This document shows positions 8,044 to 16,858 of a DNA stretch of 64,000 nt, one piece after another (the stretch's first letter is position 1; each line of letters begins with the position of its first letter). The stretch is from an uncultured Acetobacterium sp. Its GTDB lineage: Bacteria; Bacillota; Clostridia; Eubacteriales; Eubacteriaceae. The stretch is from positions 3,498,736 to 3,562,735 of the forward strand of contig NZ_OY760905.1 of the NCBI RefSeq assembly GCF_963664135.1, read 5' to 3'. The notes below the pieces were generated by a model that saw only the letters and a list, made by a program, of their open reading frames with translations, was not told the DNA's origin and searched no databases. Made by a program: the position numbers and the translations under genes.

Positions 8044-8985
8044 ATGATGACAACACAACCAAATTACATTGTCGATTTACATAGTCATACCACTCGATCC
8101 GATGGTGGAGATTCGCCTAAAGAATTTATTTCTAATGCGGCCGCGCTAGGAATGAAAGTGATCGTCATTACGGATCATGATGTTCTGCCACCTGATCAAA
8201 TCGAAGTAAATGGTGTGATGGTCGATCCCGTTCTTTATGCAAAGAAAAAAGGGATGAAATTGATACCGGGAATTGAATTTTCCTGTGAAACACAGGTCGA
8301 GGATGTTCATATTGTTGTACTGGGATGCGATTATACGAATCCTAAAATACTCGAAATGAATCAGAAGATCATCAAAAGTAAAATATTTTCATATCAAAAA
8401 CTTTTAGATATACTGGCAGATAATGGATATGATATAACATGGGATGAGGTTTTGAATTATGACGATATTCCGAGAAAGCCCGAGGACGTTCAGAAAAAAA
8501 TCATTTTTAATCTGATGGCTGAAAAAGGCTATACAAAAACCTGGAGCGATGCTAAATTATTGATCAGGAATAATCCTGATTTTAGTGTAAAACGCGAAAA
8601 ACCAGCTCCTGGTGACATCATTAATATTGCCCATGAAAGTGGTGGTATTGCCATTTTGGCGCATCCCTATCTCATTGATGAAACCGTTGCAACCAACGAC
8701 GGGACGATGTCCAGAGCGGAGTACATTGATCAACTGATTGATCTGGGTCTGGATGGAATCGAGGCCTGCTATACCTATGATAAGACGACCTATAATGGGC
8801 TTTATACGAAGGAAGAAATTGTTGCCAAGATCAAAGCCGATTACCAGGATCGGGTCAAGATTATTTCAGGTGGTTCTGATTATCATGCTGACTATAAAAA
8901 GACCGATAAAAATGTCAGAAACATTGGCGAGTGCGGCGTTACCCTGGAGTATTTTAACAGCAATGAGCTTTTAAGAAATCTTTAA
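8044..8985 (+). CDS. PHP-domain phosphoesterase
   Basis: A 313-residue PHP-domain metal-dependent phosphoesterase, related to the TrpH/YciV group. The metal-binding motifs are clear: DLHSHTTRSDG at residues 11-21, ITDHD near 46, GIEFS near 79, AHPYL near 206 and GSDYHAD near 281. Members of this group hydrolyse phosphoesters, from nucleotides to sugar phosphates. It starts 8 bp after the aldolase stop behind AGGGGG; an ATG one codon later is equally possible. Within an operon of aldolases, a HAD phosphatase and a kinase, a sugar-phosphate phosphatase role is reasonable but unproven. Confidence 0.82.
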   Translation: MMTTQPNYIVDLHSHTTRSDGGDSPKEFISNAAALGMKVIVITDHDVLPPDQIEVNGVMVDPVLYAKKKGMKLIPGIEFSCETQVEDVHIVVLGCDYTNPKILEMNQKIIKSKIFSYQKLLDILADNGYDITWDEVLNYDDIPRKPEDVQKKIIFNLMAEKGYTKTWSDAKLLIRNNPDFSVKREKPAPGDIINIAHESGGIAILAHPYLIDETVATNDGTMSRAEYIDQLIDLGLDGIEACYTYDKTTYNGLYTKEEIVAKIKADYQDRVKIISGGSDYHADYKKTDKNVRNIGECGVTLEYFNSNELLRNL

Positions 8986-9001
8986 TTGATTTCTTAAAAA
9001 G
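8968..9001 (+). other. hairpin over the PHP gene stop codon
   Basis: TTTTAAGAAATC and GATTTCTTAAAA form a 12-bp stem around a 7-nt loop, spanning the last codons of the PHP gene and the gap before the HAD gene. It is AT-rich with no clean T-run, so it is more likely an RNA stability or coupling element than a terminator. Confidence 0.45.
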
Positions 9002-9029
9002 TTTGTAAACGTTTAAAAGGAGGCTGGCC

Positions 9030-9704
9030 GTGATAATAAAAAACAAGGAGCCCGATGCGTATCCGTATATTATTTTTGATTTGGATGGCACCTTGGTAGA
9101 CTCCTGTCCAGATATAATTGAAACGGTTAAGTATATCATTGATCGTTATGATTTTGATCGGAAAGAGGATACATTTATACGGAGCTGTATTGGTGGGGGG
9201 GCGAGAAATGTCCTCATCAAATCCCTTGGTGAGGACAAAGAAACCCTCATTGATAATGAAATATTGCCGTTGTTTGTTGATTATTACACTGCGAACTGTG
9301 ATAAAAAAACCTTTGCTTATGCCGGTGTAGCAGATGTATTAGAGTACTATAAGCGGAAAGGAAAAGCATTATCAGTGGCTACTTTCAAGATACGAAGTGC
9401 CACTGAAAAAATTTTGAAAACACTAAAATTATTTGATTATTTTGACATCCTGGTGACAGCAGATGACGTAAAAAATCCAAAACCGCATCCTGATTGTATT
9501 AATGCGATTCTCGCGTATTATCATTGCAGGAAGACTCAAGCGATTCTCATTGGGGATACAAAAACAGATTATCTCACCGGAACAAATGCAGGGATTGATG
9601 TTTGCGGTGTTACGTTTGGGTATGGAGACCCGGAGGTTGTCAGATCATTAAATCCAGCCTATGTTATTGACAGTATGGAAGAACTTAAAAAAGTTGTTTT
9701 ATAA
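9030..9704 (+). CDS. HAD-family phosphatase, Gph-like
   Basis: A 224-residue haloacid-dehalogenase hydrolase with motif I FDLDGTLVDS at residues 12-21, a helical cap, motif III lysine in VTADDVKNPKPHPD and motif IV LIGDTKTD. This arrangement is that of phosphoglycolate phosphatase-like, subfamily IA enzymes that act on small sugar phosphates. The start is GTG at 9030 behind AGGAGG. It sits between the PHP phosphoesterase and the DeoC-like aldolase genes, so it probably removes phosphate from an intermediate or a dead-end product of the same pathway. A specific substrate cannot be read from sequence. Confidence 0.85.
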   Translation: MIIKNKEPDAYPYIIFDLDGTLVDSCPDIIETVKYIIDRYDFDRKEDTFIRSCIGGGARNVLIKSLGEDKETLIDNEILPLFVDYYTANCDKKTFAYAGVADVLEYYKRKGKALSVATFKIRSATEKILKTLKLFDYFDILVTADDVKNPKPHPDCINAILAYYHCRKTQAILIGDTKTDYLTGTNAGIDVCGVTFGYGDPEVVRSLNPAYVIDSMEELKKVVL

Positions 9705-9731
9705 AATAAAATATTTAGGAGGCATGAAGTT

Positions 9732-10451
9732 ATGGTTGATTTATCAAAAATGGATAAAAAAGCCCTGGGAAAGTGTTTTGATCACTCGGTGTTGCCCAAA
9801 AACACCACCGAAGCTGAAATCCGATCTGGTTGCCGTGAGGCAGTCGCCTATAATTGTGCAGCGTTTTACTCTGCTACACCTTACTGGACACCAGTGGTGG
9901 TGGAGGAACTGAAAGGAACCGACATTCTTATTGGAACCGGCTTGGATTTTCCCTTTGGAGCGTCATCGTCGATTGTTAAGGCTTTTGAAACGGAATATGC
10001 TGTAAAAGCCGGGTGTACGGTTTTAGACCTGGTGATGAACGTTGGCGCGTTGAAAGACAGAAGATATGATGTGATTAAGAATGAGTTAATGGATTTTAAA
10101 ACGGCGGCACAAGGAAGGATCACTAAATGCATTATTGAAACCTGTTTTTTAAGCGATGAGGAAATCGCAACAGCCTGCAAATTGATTGCCGAAGCAGAAA
10201 TTGATTATGCAAAAACTTCAACCGGTCAATTTGAAGGGCCAAGTATGGAACAGTTTTTAATTATGAAAAAGACGTTATCTGAAACTGATGTCAAACTCAA
10301 GGTTGCTGGTGTTAAATTCCCGCGCCCTCAAAATGCTTATGTATTCATTCTGGCGGGAGCTGATCTGATTGGTACGCGAGCGGCAATCGCAATTATCGAT
10401 GCGTTTGATCAAATGCGTGAGATTGGACTCGTTCCCCAATACAAAGGTTGA
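9732..10451 (+). CDS. DeoC/class I aldolase-like protein, divergent
   Basis: A 239-residue protein of the deoxyribose-phosphate aldolase (DeoC) fold. The family's aspartate and core motif are visible in LDLVMNVGALK near residue 96, the Schiff-base lysine in YAKTSTGQF near residue 160 and the second lysine in KVAGVKFP near residue 194. In typical DeoC the last motif is K-x-x-GG-[IV]-[KR]; here one glycine is lost, which alters the phosphate-binding turn and suggests a different substrate. It starts at ATG 9732 behind AGGAGG. It lies in an operon that also encodes a class II aldolase and an FGGY kinase, so it may cleave or isomerise the phosphorylated sugar. Confidence 0.75.
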   Translation: MVDLSKMDKKALGKCFDHSVLPKNTTEAEIRSGCREAVAYNCAAFYSATPYWTPVVVEELKGTDILIGTGLDFPFGASSSIVKAFETEYAVKAGCTVLDLVMNVGALKDRRYDVIKNELMDFKTAAQGRITKCIIETCFLSDEEIATACKLIAEAEIDYAKTSTGQFEGPSMEQFLIMKKTLSETDVKLKVAGVKFPRPQNAYVFILAGADLIGTRAAIAIIDAFDQMREIGLVPQYKG

Positions 10452-10561
10452 ATCAAAAAGTTTCATCAAATTGCTGAACAAAATTCCCTTATACTAGGCA
10501 TAATATTAAATTAATACATGGTGCAGATGTTAATTTTTATTAGTTAGAAGGAGAATTTGAT

Positions 10562-12103
10562 ATGGGTAAATATTTAATCGGTATTGATGTGGGAACCACT
10601 GGCACAAAAGCGATGATACTTGACAAAGAAGGAAAAATCTATGGAAAAGGGTATGGAGAATATCCTTGTAATTATCCAAATTCCAATTGGGTTGAGCAGG
10701 ATGTGGATTTACTTGTTGAGGAAACCTATAAAGCATGCAAACAAGCGGTCACAGCATCAGGACTTGATCCGAAGGAAATTGAGGCAGTTGGATTTTCCTG
10801 TCAACGGGCAACGTTTACGCTAGTCGATAAAAACAACGAAGCCATTGATAATGTTTTTTATGGTTGGCAGGACAACCGTGGAGCGGAAATACTTGAAGAC
10901 GCCATGGCCATTATCGATCCGGATACATTTTTTAAAAGCACTGGCATGCCAATGACACCAACCTTTACGTTTATCAAATTGTTGTGGTTAATGAAAAAAA
11001 GACCAGAACTTTATGAAAAAACAAAGTATGTGGCGATGATGCCGGAATATATCCAATACTGTTTTGGTGCGGACGATTTCTATTGTGAAGCGACCAATGC
11101 CTGTACGTCGGGCTATCTTAATCCTAATACGATGGACTGGGCTGATAATATTATTGATGCATTTGGGATTGATAAGGAAAAGTTGCCAAAATTAGTGAAA
11201 CCTGGTGATATTGTTGGAAAAGTAACACTTGCAGTTGCCGAAAAAACCGGTCTGGCTGTCGGTACGCTCTTAGTTGCAGGAAGTGGCGATCAGCAATGTG
11301 CAGCCATTGGCGCCGGCGTTATCGAAGACGGTTACGCATCCTTAACGCTGGGGACAGCAGGACTTCTGGTTGTCGGCACAAAAAAATTGGTGCTGGAAGA
11401 TGTTCCAGGGGTCATGGCAACCTCGTCGGCACTATTAGGATTATTCAATCTTGAGGGAATACAATTGGGCGCCGCCAGCAGTTATCGTTGGGCAAGGGAC
11501 GAGTTAGCTGAGATCGAAGTTGCATTCGGAAAAAAAATCGGAATGGATCCTTATGAAGTGATGGATTATCATATTCAGAAAAGTCCGGTGGGATCGAAGG
11601 GAATTGTGTTCATGCCGTTTCTGACCGGGTCAGGTTATCCTTATTGGAATCCTGAAGCAAAGGGCATCTTTGCCGGTATTACATTCGCTCATTCTAAGAG
11701 TGACATGATTCGTTCGGTCATGGAAGGCATCACCCTGGAAAGTAAGGATATGTATGAAAGTATGAAAAAATCCGGGGTTATTTTGAAACAACTGGCCATA
11801 ACAGGCGGAGCGACAAAATCCGGAGCATGGCGACAAATAATTGCCGATATGTTTGGGGTTCCAATTCGAAAACTGGAAATACCTGACGCAACCATCGTTG
11901 GAGCGGCAGTTATAGCAGGTGTCGGTGCGGGGTGGTTTAAGGATGTTACCGAAGGTGTTAATTCAATGGTTCGCTATCTGGAAACAATTGAGCCGATACC
12001 TGAAAATGTCAAAAGATATAACGAAATTTATGACATTTATAAAAATTTGTATACCGCCTTAAATGAAAATAGCCTCTACGCTCAATTTGCCAAATTAAAA
12101 TAA
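10562..12103 (+). CDS. FGGY-family sugar kinase (xylulokinase-like)
   Basis: A 513-residue FGGY carbohydrate kinase that phosphorylates a sugar or polyol with ATP. The phosphate-binding loop IGIDVGTTGTKAMI is at the N-terminus, GSGDQQCAAIGAG in the middle, and the C-terminal lobe has ITGGATKSGAWRQIIADMFG, the FGGY signature region. Overall it resembles xylulokinase and related kinases rather than GlpK. It starts at ATG 10562 behind AAGGAG, 110 bp after the DeoC-like gene. As the only kinase of the aldolase operon it probably makes the phosphorylated substrate. No transporter gene is present nearby, so uptake must be encoded elsewhere. Confidence 0.85.
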   Translation: MGKYLIGIDVGTTGTKAMILDKEGKIYGKGYGEYPCNYPNSNWVEQDVDLLVEETYKACKQAVTASGLDPKEIEAVGFSCQRATFTLVDKNNEAIDNVFYGWQDNRGAEILEDAMAIIDPDTFFKSTGMPMTPTFTFIKLLWLMKKRPELYEKTKYVAMMPEYIQYCFGADDFYCEATNACTSGYLNPNTMDWADNIIDAFGIDKEKLPKLVKPGDIVGKVTLAVAEKTGLAVGTLLVAGSGDQQCAAIGAGVIEDGYASLTLGTAGLLVVGTKKLVLEDVPGVMATSSALLGLFNLEGIQLGAASSYRWARDELAEIEVAFGKKIGMDPYEVMDYHIQKSPVGSKGIVFMPFLTGSGYPYWNPEAKGIFAGITFAHSKSDMIRSVMEGITLESKDMYESMKKSGVILKQLAITGGATKSGAWRQIIADMFGVPIRKLEIPDATIVGAAVIAGVGAGWFKDVTEGVNSMVRYLETIEPIPENVKRYNEIYDIYKNLYTALNENSLYAQFAKLK

Positions 12104-12201
12104 ACAGAATTGAGCAATTTTAACGGATCACTCTTTTAATTCGATAGCGTCTATGATAAAATGGAAGAAATTTTGCTAATTAAGCTGCACGAAGGAGTTT
12201 T

Positions 12202-12951
12202 ATGGAAGGAAGTATTGATATGTACAAAATTAAGCGAGAAAACCCGAAACCATTGTACATACAATTGGAAGAGTTAATCCGCAATAATATCGAAGAAGGT
12301 ATTTGGAAGCCGAATACAGCGATACCATCGGAAAGTGAAATGAACCGTATTTATGGTGTAAGTCGAATGACAATCCGTTCGGCATGCTCGCAACTGGTAC
12401 AGGATGGTGTTCTCTATCGAGTCCCTGGTAAAGGTACCTTTGTTGCAGAACCCAAGATAATGACGGAATCCCTGGCATATATGGGCTTTAGAGAGCAATT
12501 GGAGCGAATGGGGTATGAAATTACCACTGAGCTTTTAAATGTCACCGAAAAAGAAGCATCTTTTTCGGTCGCAAAGCGTCTGCAATGTCCGCAAGGAGCA
12601 CCAATACTTGAAATTGAGCGCTTGCGTTTTCTAAAAGGTGAACCCATTAGTCTTCATTATTCTCGGATTCCTTATGATTTGTGTAAAAATCTAAGTGATC
12701 GTGCGCTTGAGGAAGAACAACTTTGTGTTCTTTTAGAGCGAGAATATAATTTAAAACCCAGCCGCGTCATGGAGACGTTCGAATCGGTTACCGCTTCGGA
12801 AAAAGAAAGCAAACTTTTAAAAGTACCTCATGGATATCCGTTACTTGTTTTAGAGGACATTCTCTATGATAAGGATGATAAACCTTTTGAGTACTCAAAA
12901 GTGGTCTTTAGGGGCGATAAAATCAAATTAAAGTACGAATACCGAAACTGA
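12202..12951 (+). CDS. GntR/HutC-family transcriptional regulator
   Basis: A 249-residue regulator with an N-terminal winged helix-turn-helix of the GntR type (PLYIQLEELIRNNI, IPSESEMNRIYGVSRMTIRSA) and a C-terminal UTRA effector domain of the HutC class, which binds small sugars or sugar phosphates. It follows the FGGY kinase gene by 98 bp with a possible promoter (ATGATAAAAT near 12150). It probably represses the aldolase operon through the palindrome at 7141-7160 until a pathway sugar phosphate binds. The start at 12202 has AAGGAG; an in-frame ATG at 12220 also has a ribosome site and fits the family's usual N-terminus. Confidence 0.88.
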   Translation: MEGSIDMYKIKRENPKPLYIQLEELIRNNIEEGIWKPNTAIPSESEMNRIYGVSRMTIRSACSQLVQDGVLYRVPGKGTFVAEPKIMTESLAYMGFREQLERMGYEITTELLNVTEKEASFSVAKRLQCPQGAPILEIERLRFLKGEPISLHYSRIPYDLCKNLSDRALEEEQLCVLLEREYNLKPSRVMETFESVTASEKESKLLKVPHGYPLLVLEDILYDKDDKPFEYSKVVFRGDKIKLKYEYRN

Positions 12952-13035
12952 TATGACAGATGTTTTTTATAAAAACTGTTTAGTTTATGGGAAAATTCAT
13001 ATTAATTATAATAATATAGAGCAGGTGTAAAATCA

Positions 13036-13683
13036 GTGAACAAAATTACCCAAATCCCCCATCGTATTGATCGTCAAGAGCTATTTGAACGGATGCATAT
13101 TTCTGAGGACCGACCAATGTATCACGAGTTTGAGCGCAGTTATCAGAAGTTATATGACTCATTACCGGAAATATTGGATATTCAGGCAACTCATGTACTA
13201 AAGACCAATGATGACGAGGAAAAAATTCACAAAGGTCTCTGTGAAGTCAGTCATATTGTCTATTGCCTGGTAACCCTGGGCCCAAAAATCAGTGAGCGAT
13301 CAACAAAATATTTTGCCGAAAAAGACTTTTTAAAAGGTCTGATGATTGATTCCATGGCAGATATACTACTCTTTAATGCGTCGAATGACTATTATGAGAC
13401 AGTCAAAAAAGATGTTTATGAAGAACAGGGTTATGCGATGACCTTACGTTATTCACCGGACGATAATATTATTCCTTTGCAGGTTCAGAAAACAATTCTT
13501 GAACAAGTCAATGGCGGGGAACGTTTATCCGTGGGTGTCACGCAAGCGTTTATGTATGATCCCCTCAAAACTCTGGGCTATGTCTATGGGGCAGATAAGA
13601 ATATCGAACTGGCCAAAAAAGATCACGATTGTGCGATGTGTTCAAATTACACCTGCGAATATCGAAGTGTTGATGAATTATAG
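13036..13683 (+). CDS. methionine synthase activation-domain-like protein
   Basis: A 215-residue protein related to the reactivation domain of B12-dependent methionine synthase, but without the substrate and cobalamin domains. Matching family segments are VTLGPKISERS, IDSMADILLFNA, LRYSPDDNI and the cysteine-bearing C-terminus DHDCAMCSNYTCEYR. In MetH the domain binds S-adenosylmethionine and helps reduce and remethylate cob(II)alamin; anaerobes often encode it alone. The start is GTG at 13036 behind GCAGGTG, with a TATAAT at 13007-13012 that could be its own promoter. It is not an obvious member of the preceding sugar operon. The corrinoid partner is not in the window. Confidence 0.75.
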   Translation: MNKITQIPHRIDRQELFERMHISEDRPMYHEFERSYQKLYDSLPEILDIQATHVLKTNDDEEKIHKGLCEVSHIVYCLVTLGPKISERSTKYFAEKDFLKGLMIDSMADILLFNASNDYYETVKKDVYEEQGYAMTLRYSPDDNIIPLQVQKTILEQVNGGERLSVGVTQAFMYDPLKTLGYVYGADKNIELAKKDHDCAMCSNYTCEYRSVDEL

Positions 13684-13693
13684 TATTGATGAA

Positions 13694-13733
13694 AAAAATG
13701 GTTTCCACAAATTTTTGTGGAAACCATTTTTAT
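13694..13733. terminator. bidirectional terminator between convergent genes
   Basis: AAATGGTTTCCACAAA and TTTGTGGAAACCATTT form a long perfect stem with an A-run on the left and a T-run on the right, so it can end transcription from both the plus-strand gene ending at 13683 and the minus-strand gene ending at 13767. Confidence 0.9.
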
Positions 13734-13766
13734 TTGCGTGAAAATTTGCTGAAGAAGGCCGAGCGA

Positions 13767-14954
13767 TTATTCATCATTTAGTACCGGCTCCAGGGTAGTA
13801 TCCCGGAAAAAGGTATTGGCATTATACAGATACAAGACGTCGGTAATCTGAGAATCAGCAATCAGGGCATCGATGCTGTCATAGTAATAACGGGGGTCAA
13901 TGACGGTGATCTCGCTGTAAAACGGCGTTAAGAATGGGATAAAAGCATTGGCATAGGAATCTTTGATGATCAGCAGATTTTTGCCGTTAGCCACCGGATT
14001 TTTAATTTTAACGATGGGGTGGTTACCTTCCAGAAAAACTGCATATTTATCTTTGCTGGTTAATTTTTCACTATCATAAAGCGACGAGGATTTTTTTTGT
14101 TCCTCGATATAAGTCACAACGGAATAATCATCTTCACTTTTGGGCACGTAGACACTGATGGTATCGGTGTTAAATGTCAGATAACTGCTTTTTGACGCCA
14201 GCGCTCCAGAAAATGAATCGGTAACCGGATAAATAGTATAGCCATCGGTATCTGGTTTGATGCCCAGAGCATCCGCAACACCTTGAAATGAGAGCCACGC
14301 TCCCAGGGTTGTCCAATGGTGATCCGTTTTATAATAAAGCAGTTTATCCTGATTCTCTTTCAAAATCGATCGAGGATCAAGAAAAACAAGTTTCGTATTC
14401 AAGCCTGCAACGAAAGTAGTGATATATTCATTTTGATCCAGTACCGGGGCAGCAGTTGGCAATTTTTCGTCATAAATACTGATCGCATTGGGAACCAGCA
14501 TGAAGTAGTGCTTCAAATCAGGATGCCTTTCCGTAAAATTGTTGATGGCAGCTTGCGTCAGCTCAGTGGTTTCTGATGGCAGAGGATCAAAATTTTCGAT
14601 GAGCGAGGAATCTTTAGCGAAGTAAACCCCATTGGAAATATTCTTACCCATGAAACGGTCGGTGCTGGTTTTGGTGTAAATCCAGAAATTTCGGGCAACT
14701 AACTGGTCGGCGGCGTATTTCTGCATTTTTTTCATATAGCGGCCATCAATAATGCTATCCACTGAAAAACGCGGGAATTGGGTTAGAATCCGGTTTTCAT
14801 TTTCGGATAGTTTGGTATCCGGGAGGATGAGTGAAGCCAGCGGAAAGAAAACTAAAATCCCAATAAAAAGCAATCCTAAGAGATTGATATATCTTTTGTA
14901 AAGCAGCGAATGGGAACGATGATCATTATGCCGCTGTTTTTTTTCTTTATCCAT
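13767..14954 (-). CDS. DHHW-family extracytoplasmic protein (AlgX/AlgJ-like)
   Basis: A 395-residue membrane-anchored protein with a charged N-terminus, one transmembrane segment (about residues 23-45) and an outer SGNH-like domain. The family signature DHHW is present in YKTDHHWTTLGAW near residue 210, and VFLEGNHPIVKI with IIKDSYANAF near residue 325 matches the hydrolase-fold serine region. Such proteins act with MBOAT acyltransferases to move acetyl groups onto extracellular polysaccharide or wall polymers. The gene ends a four-gene operon and starts 10 bp after the MBOAT gene. The polymer it modifies is unknown because no glycosyltransferase lies nearby. Confidence 0.82.
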   Translation of the reverse strand: MDKEKKQRHNDHRSHSLLYKRYINLLGLLFIGILVFFPLASLILPDTKLSENENRILTQFPRFSVDSIIDGRYMKKMQKYAADQLVARNFWIYTKTSTDRFMGKNISNGVYFAKDSSLIENFDPLPSETTELTQAAINNFTERHPDLKHYFMLVPNAISIYDEKLPTAAPVLDQNEYITTFVAGLNTKLVFLDPRSILKENQDKLLYYKTDHHWTTLGAWLSFQGVADALGIKPDTDGYTIYPVTDSFSGALASKSSYLTFNTDTISVYVPKSEDDYSVVTYIEEQKKSSSLYDSEKLTSKDKYAVFLEGNHPIVKIKNPVANGKNLLIIKDSYANAFIPFLTPFYSEITVIDPRYYYDSIDALIADSQITDVLYLYNANTFFRDTTLEPVLNDE

Positions 14955-14964
14955 AAAGTTTCAC

Positions 14965-16365
14965 CTAAAATCTAAAATATAAAAATGGATTATATGTTTC
15001 GGTCACCAGATAAGCAACAGATAAAAACATGATGACAGAGTTTAAACCCAGGCCAAAAGGAACAACCCATCTCTTTTCGCTATGTAGTATTTTACGATAC
15101 TGTCGATGAATCAATGGGGTTGAACAGACAATGCAAACAATCAGTAAGATAAGGTTAGTGTATAAATAATAAATTCCGGTAGCATCGATAAATGGTGCGC
15201 CACTCATGAAAAACATCACGCTTAAATAGTGAAGCGCATAGCCGAGATCGGGACTGGTAAAAAAAACCCAGCCAATGATCACAAAGAGCATGGTATAGAA
15301 ATGCTGAAAAAAAGCGGGAGTTTTTTCCAGATAGGTTTTTAAAAATACCTTTTCAACAAAGAGCAGGAATCCGTAATAGAGTCCCCAGATTACAAAATTC
15401 CAGCTGGCACCATGCCAGAGACCCGTTAAAAACCAAACGATACAGAGGTTTATAAAAAGCCGTGGAATGGGAACCCGGTTCCCACCAAGGGGAATGTAAA
15501 GGTATTCTCGAAACCATGTTCCCAGTGAAATATGCCATCGTCGCCAGAATTCAGAAACACTTTTGGAAATATAGGGGTAGTTGAAGTTTTCTAAATAGTC
15601 AAATCCAAACATTTTGGCCAGTCCGATCGCCATGTCTGAGTAGCCACTGAAATCAAAATAGATCTGGAAGGTAAAGGCAATAATCCCGATCCAGGCCATC
15701 AATACCGACAACTCACCGGCGTTAATGGATTCGGTGATCGTCCAGATATAGCCAATATTATTGGCTATTAAAACTTTTTTGCCGAGACCTTGGATAAAGC
15801 GCTCGACGCCGATTCCAAATTTTTCCTGGCTGACACTACGGTTGGTCAGTTGTTCGTTAATGTCTGTATAGCGAATAATCGGACCAGCCATCAATTGGGG
15901 AAACATGGTGATATACAAACCAAAAGAAATAATATTTCTTTGAACAGGAGCCTTTTTCCGATAAATATCAATAAAATAAGATAAGATATGGAAGGTATAA
16001 AACGAGATACCAATCGGTAATGGCAATTGGTGATAGGTAATGGTCAGATTAAAAATCTGATTGATGGTGTCCAGTAAAAATCCCCAATATTTGAAAAAGA
16101 ATAAGATCCCGAGGTTAATCATTATTGTCAGGATAAAGAGCCGCTTGCGATTGAGTTCTGATTGTTTTTCCATAATAATGGCCATATAAAAATCAAAAAC
16201 AATCGTAAAGAGCATTAAGAATACATAAACAGGTTCTCCCCAGGCGTAAAAAATTAAGCTGACAATCAGCAGAATAATATTTTTAAGCGATTTGGGGACG
16301 ATATAGTAAAGCCCCAAAGCAATGGGAAGAAAACAAAATAAGAATAAGATACTGCTAAAGACCAT
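14965..16365 (-). CDS. MBOAT-family O-acyltransferase (AlgI/DltB-like)
   Basis: A 466-residue polytopic membrane protein of the MBOAT family with about ten hydrophobic segments. The invariant histidine region is seen in TGLWHGASWNFVIWG near residue 325 and the family motif EFWRRWHISLGTWFREYLY near residue 270. These enzymes draw acyl groups, usually acetyl, across the membrane to a periplasmic or extracellular acceptor. The neighbouring SGNH esterase, DUF4358 lipoprotein and DHHW protein make a complete outer-surface acylation set. It is more like AlgI than DltB, since no dltA, dltC or dltD gene is present. Confidence 0.88.
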   Translation of the reverse strand: MVFSSILFLFCFLPIALGLYYIVPKSLKNIILLIVSLIFYAWGEPVYVFLMLFTIVFDFYMAIIMEKQSELNRKRLFILTIMINLGILFFFKYWGFLLDTINQIFNLTITYHQLPLPIGISFYTFHILSYFIDIYRKKAPVQRNIISFGLYITMFPQLMAGPIIRYTDINEQLTNRSVSQEKFGIGVERFIQGLGKKVLIANNIGYIWTITESINAGELSVLMAWIGIIAFTFQIYFDFSGYSDMAIGLAKMFGFDYLENFNYPYISKSVSEFWRRWHISLGTWFREYLYIPLGGNRVPIPRLFINLCIVWFLTGLWHGASWNFVIWGLYYGFLLFVEKVFLKTYLEKTPAFFQHFYTMLFVIIGWVFFTSPDLGYALHYLSVMFFMSGAPFIDATGIYYLYTNLILLIVCIVCSTPLIHRQYRKILHSEKRWVVPFGLGLNSVIMFLSVAYLVTETYNPFLYFRF

Positions 16366-16381
16366 TGGGGCTCCTTGCTGA

Positions 16382-16846
16382 TTATTTTTTCATACTTTTA
16401 ATGAAAGTATCTTTTAAAACCGATGCATCCGGTGATACACAATAAAAAAGCGTATTACCGATTATTTTAAACTCGTAATTGTCAAGCAGGGCAACCTGCT
16501 CAGGTCCGTAACCCCCAAAGCTCTCCAGTTGCATCGCGTTGCGTGTGTCAACGGCTTCTTCAATCAGATCCAATTGTGCCGGATCTTTGGCTTTGATGAC
16601 CAGGAGTTCGGAAACATCCATATAGTTAGCCGGGACGTAAATCAGAATTTCCTCAAAATCGTTAAGATTGAGTCCATAATAGCGTTTCAAGGCTTTGCCA
16701 TCACCCTTCTCCATCCCATTAAGATTTTGAGAGGCGGCCAGAAGATCGGTCTCAACTTGAGACAAGGGCGGCTGTGCGACTGAACCGCAGCCAAAACAGG
16801 GAAGCGCTAGTATTAAAATAAATAAAAGGATATAAAATTTTTTCAT
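16382..16846 (-). CDS. DUF4358 lipoprotein
   Basis: A 154-residue protein with a lipoprotein signal peptide: a short basic start, a hydrophobic stretch and the lipobox ALPCFGC with the modified cysteine near residue 20. The rest matches DUF4358, a small extracytoplasmic domain often encoded beside MBOAT and DHHW genes in Firmicutes. Its function is not known; the position between the SGNH and MBOAT genes suggests a helper that docks or presents the acyl acceptor at the membrane. The reading frame starts at ATG 16846, 12 bp after the SGNH gene. Confidence 0.75.
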   Translation of the reverse strand: MKKFYILLFILILALPCFGCGSVAQPPLSQVETDLLAASQNLNGMEKGDGKALKRYYGLNLNDFEEILIYVPANYMDVSELLVIKAKDPAQLDLIEEAVDTRNAMQLESFGGYGPEQVALLDNYEFKIIGNTLFYCVSPDASVLKDTFIKSMKK

Positions 16847-16858
16847 GATGTTCCAATT

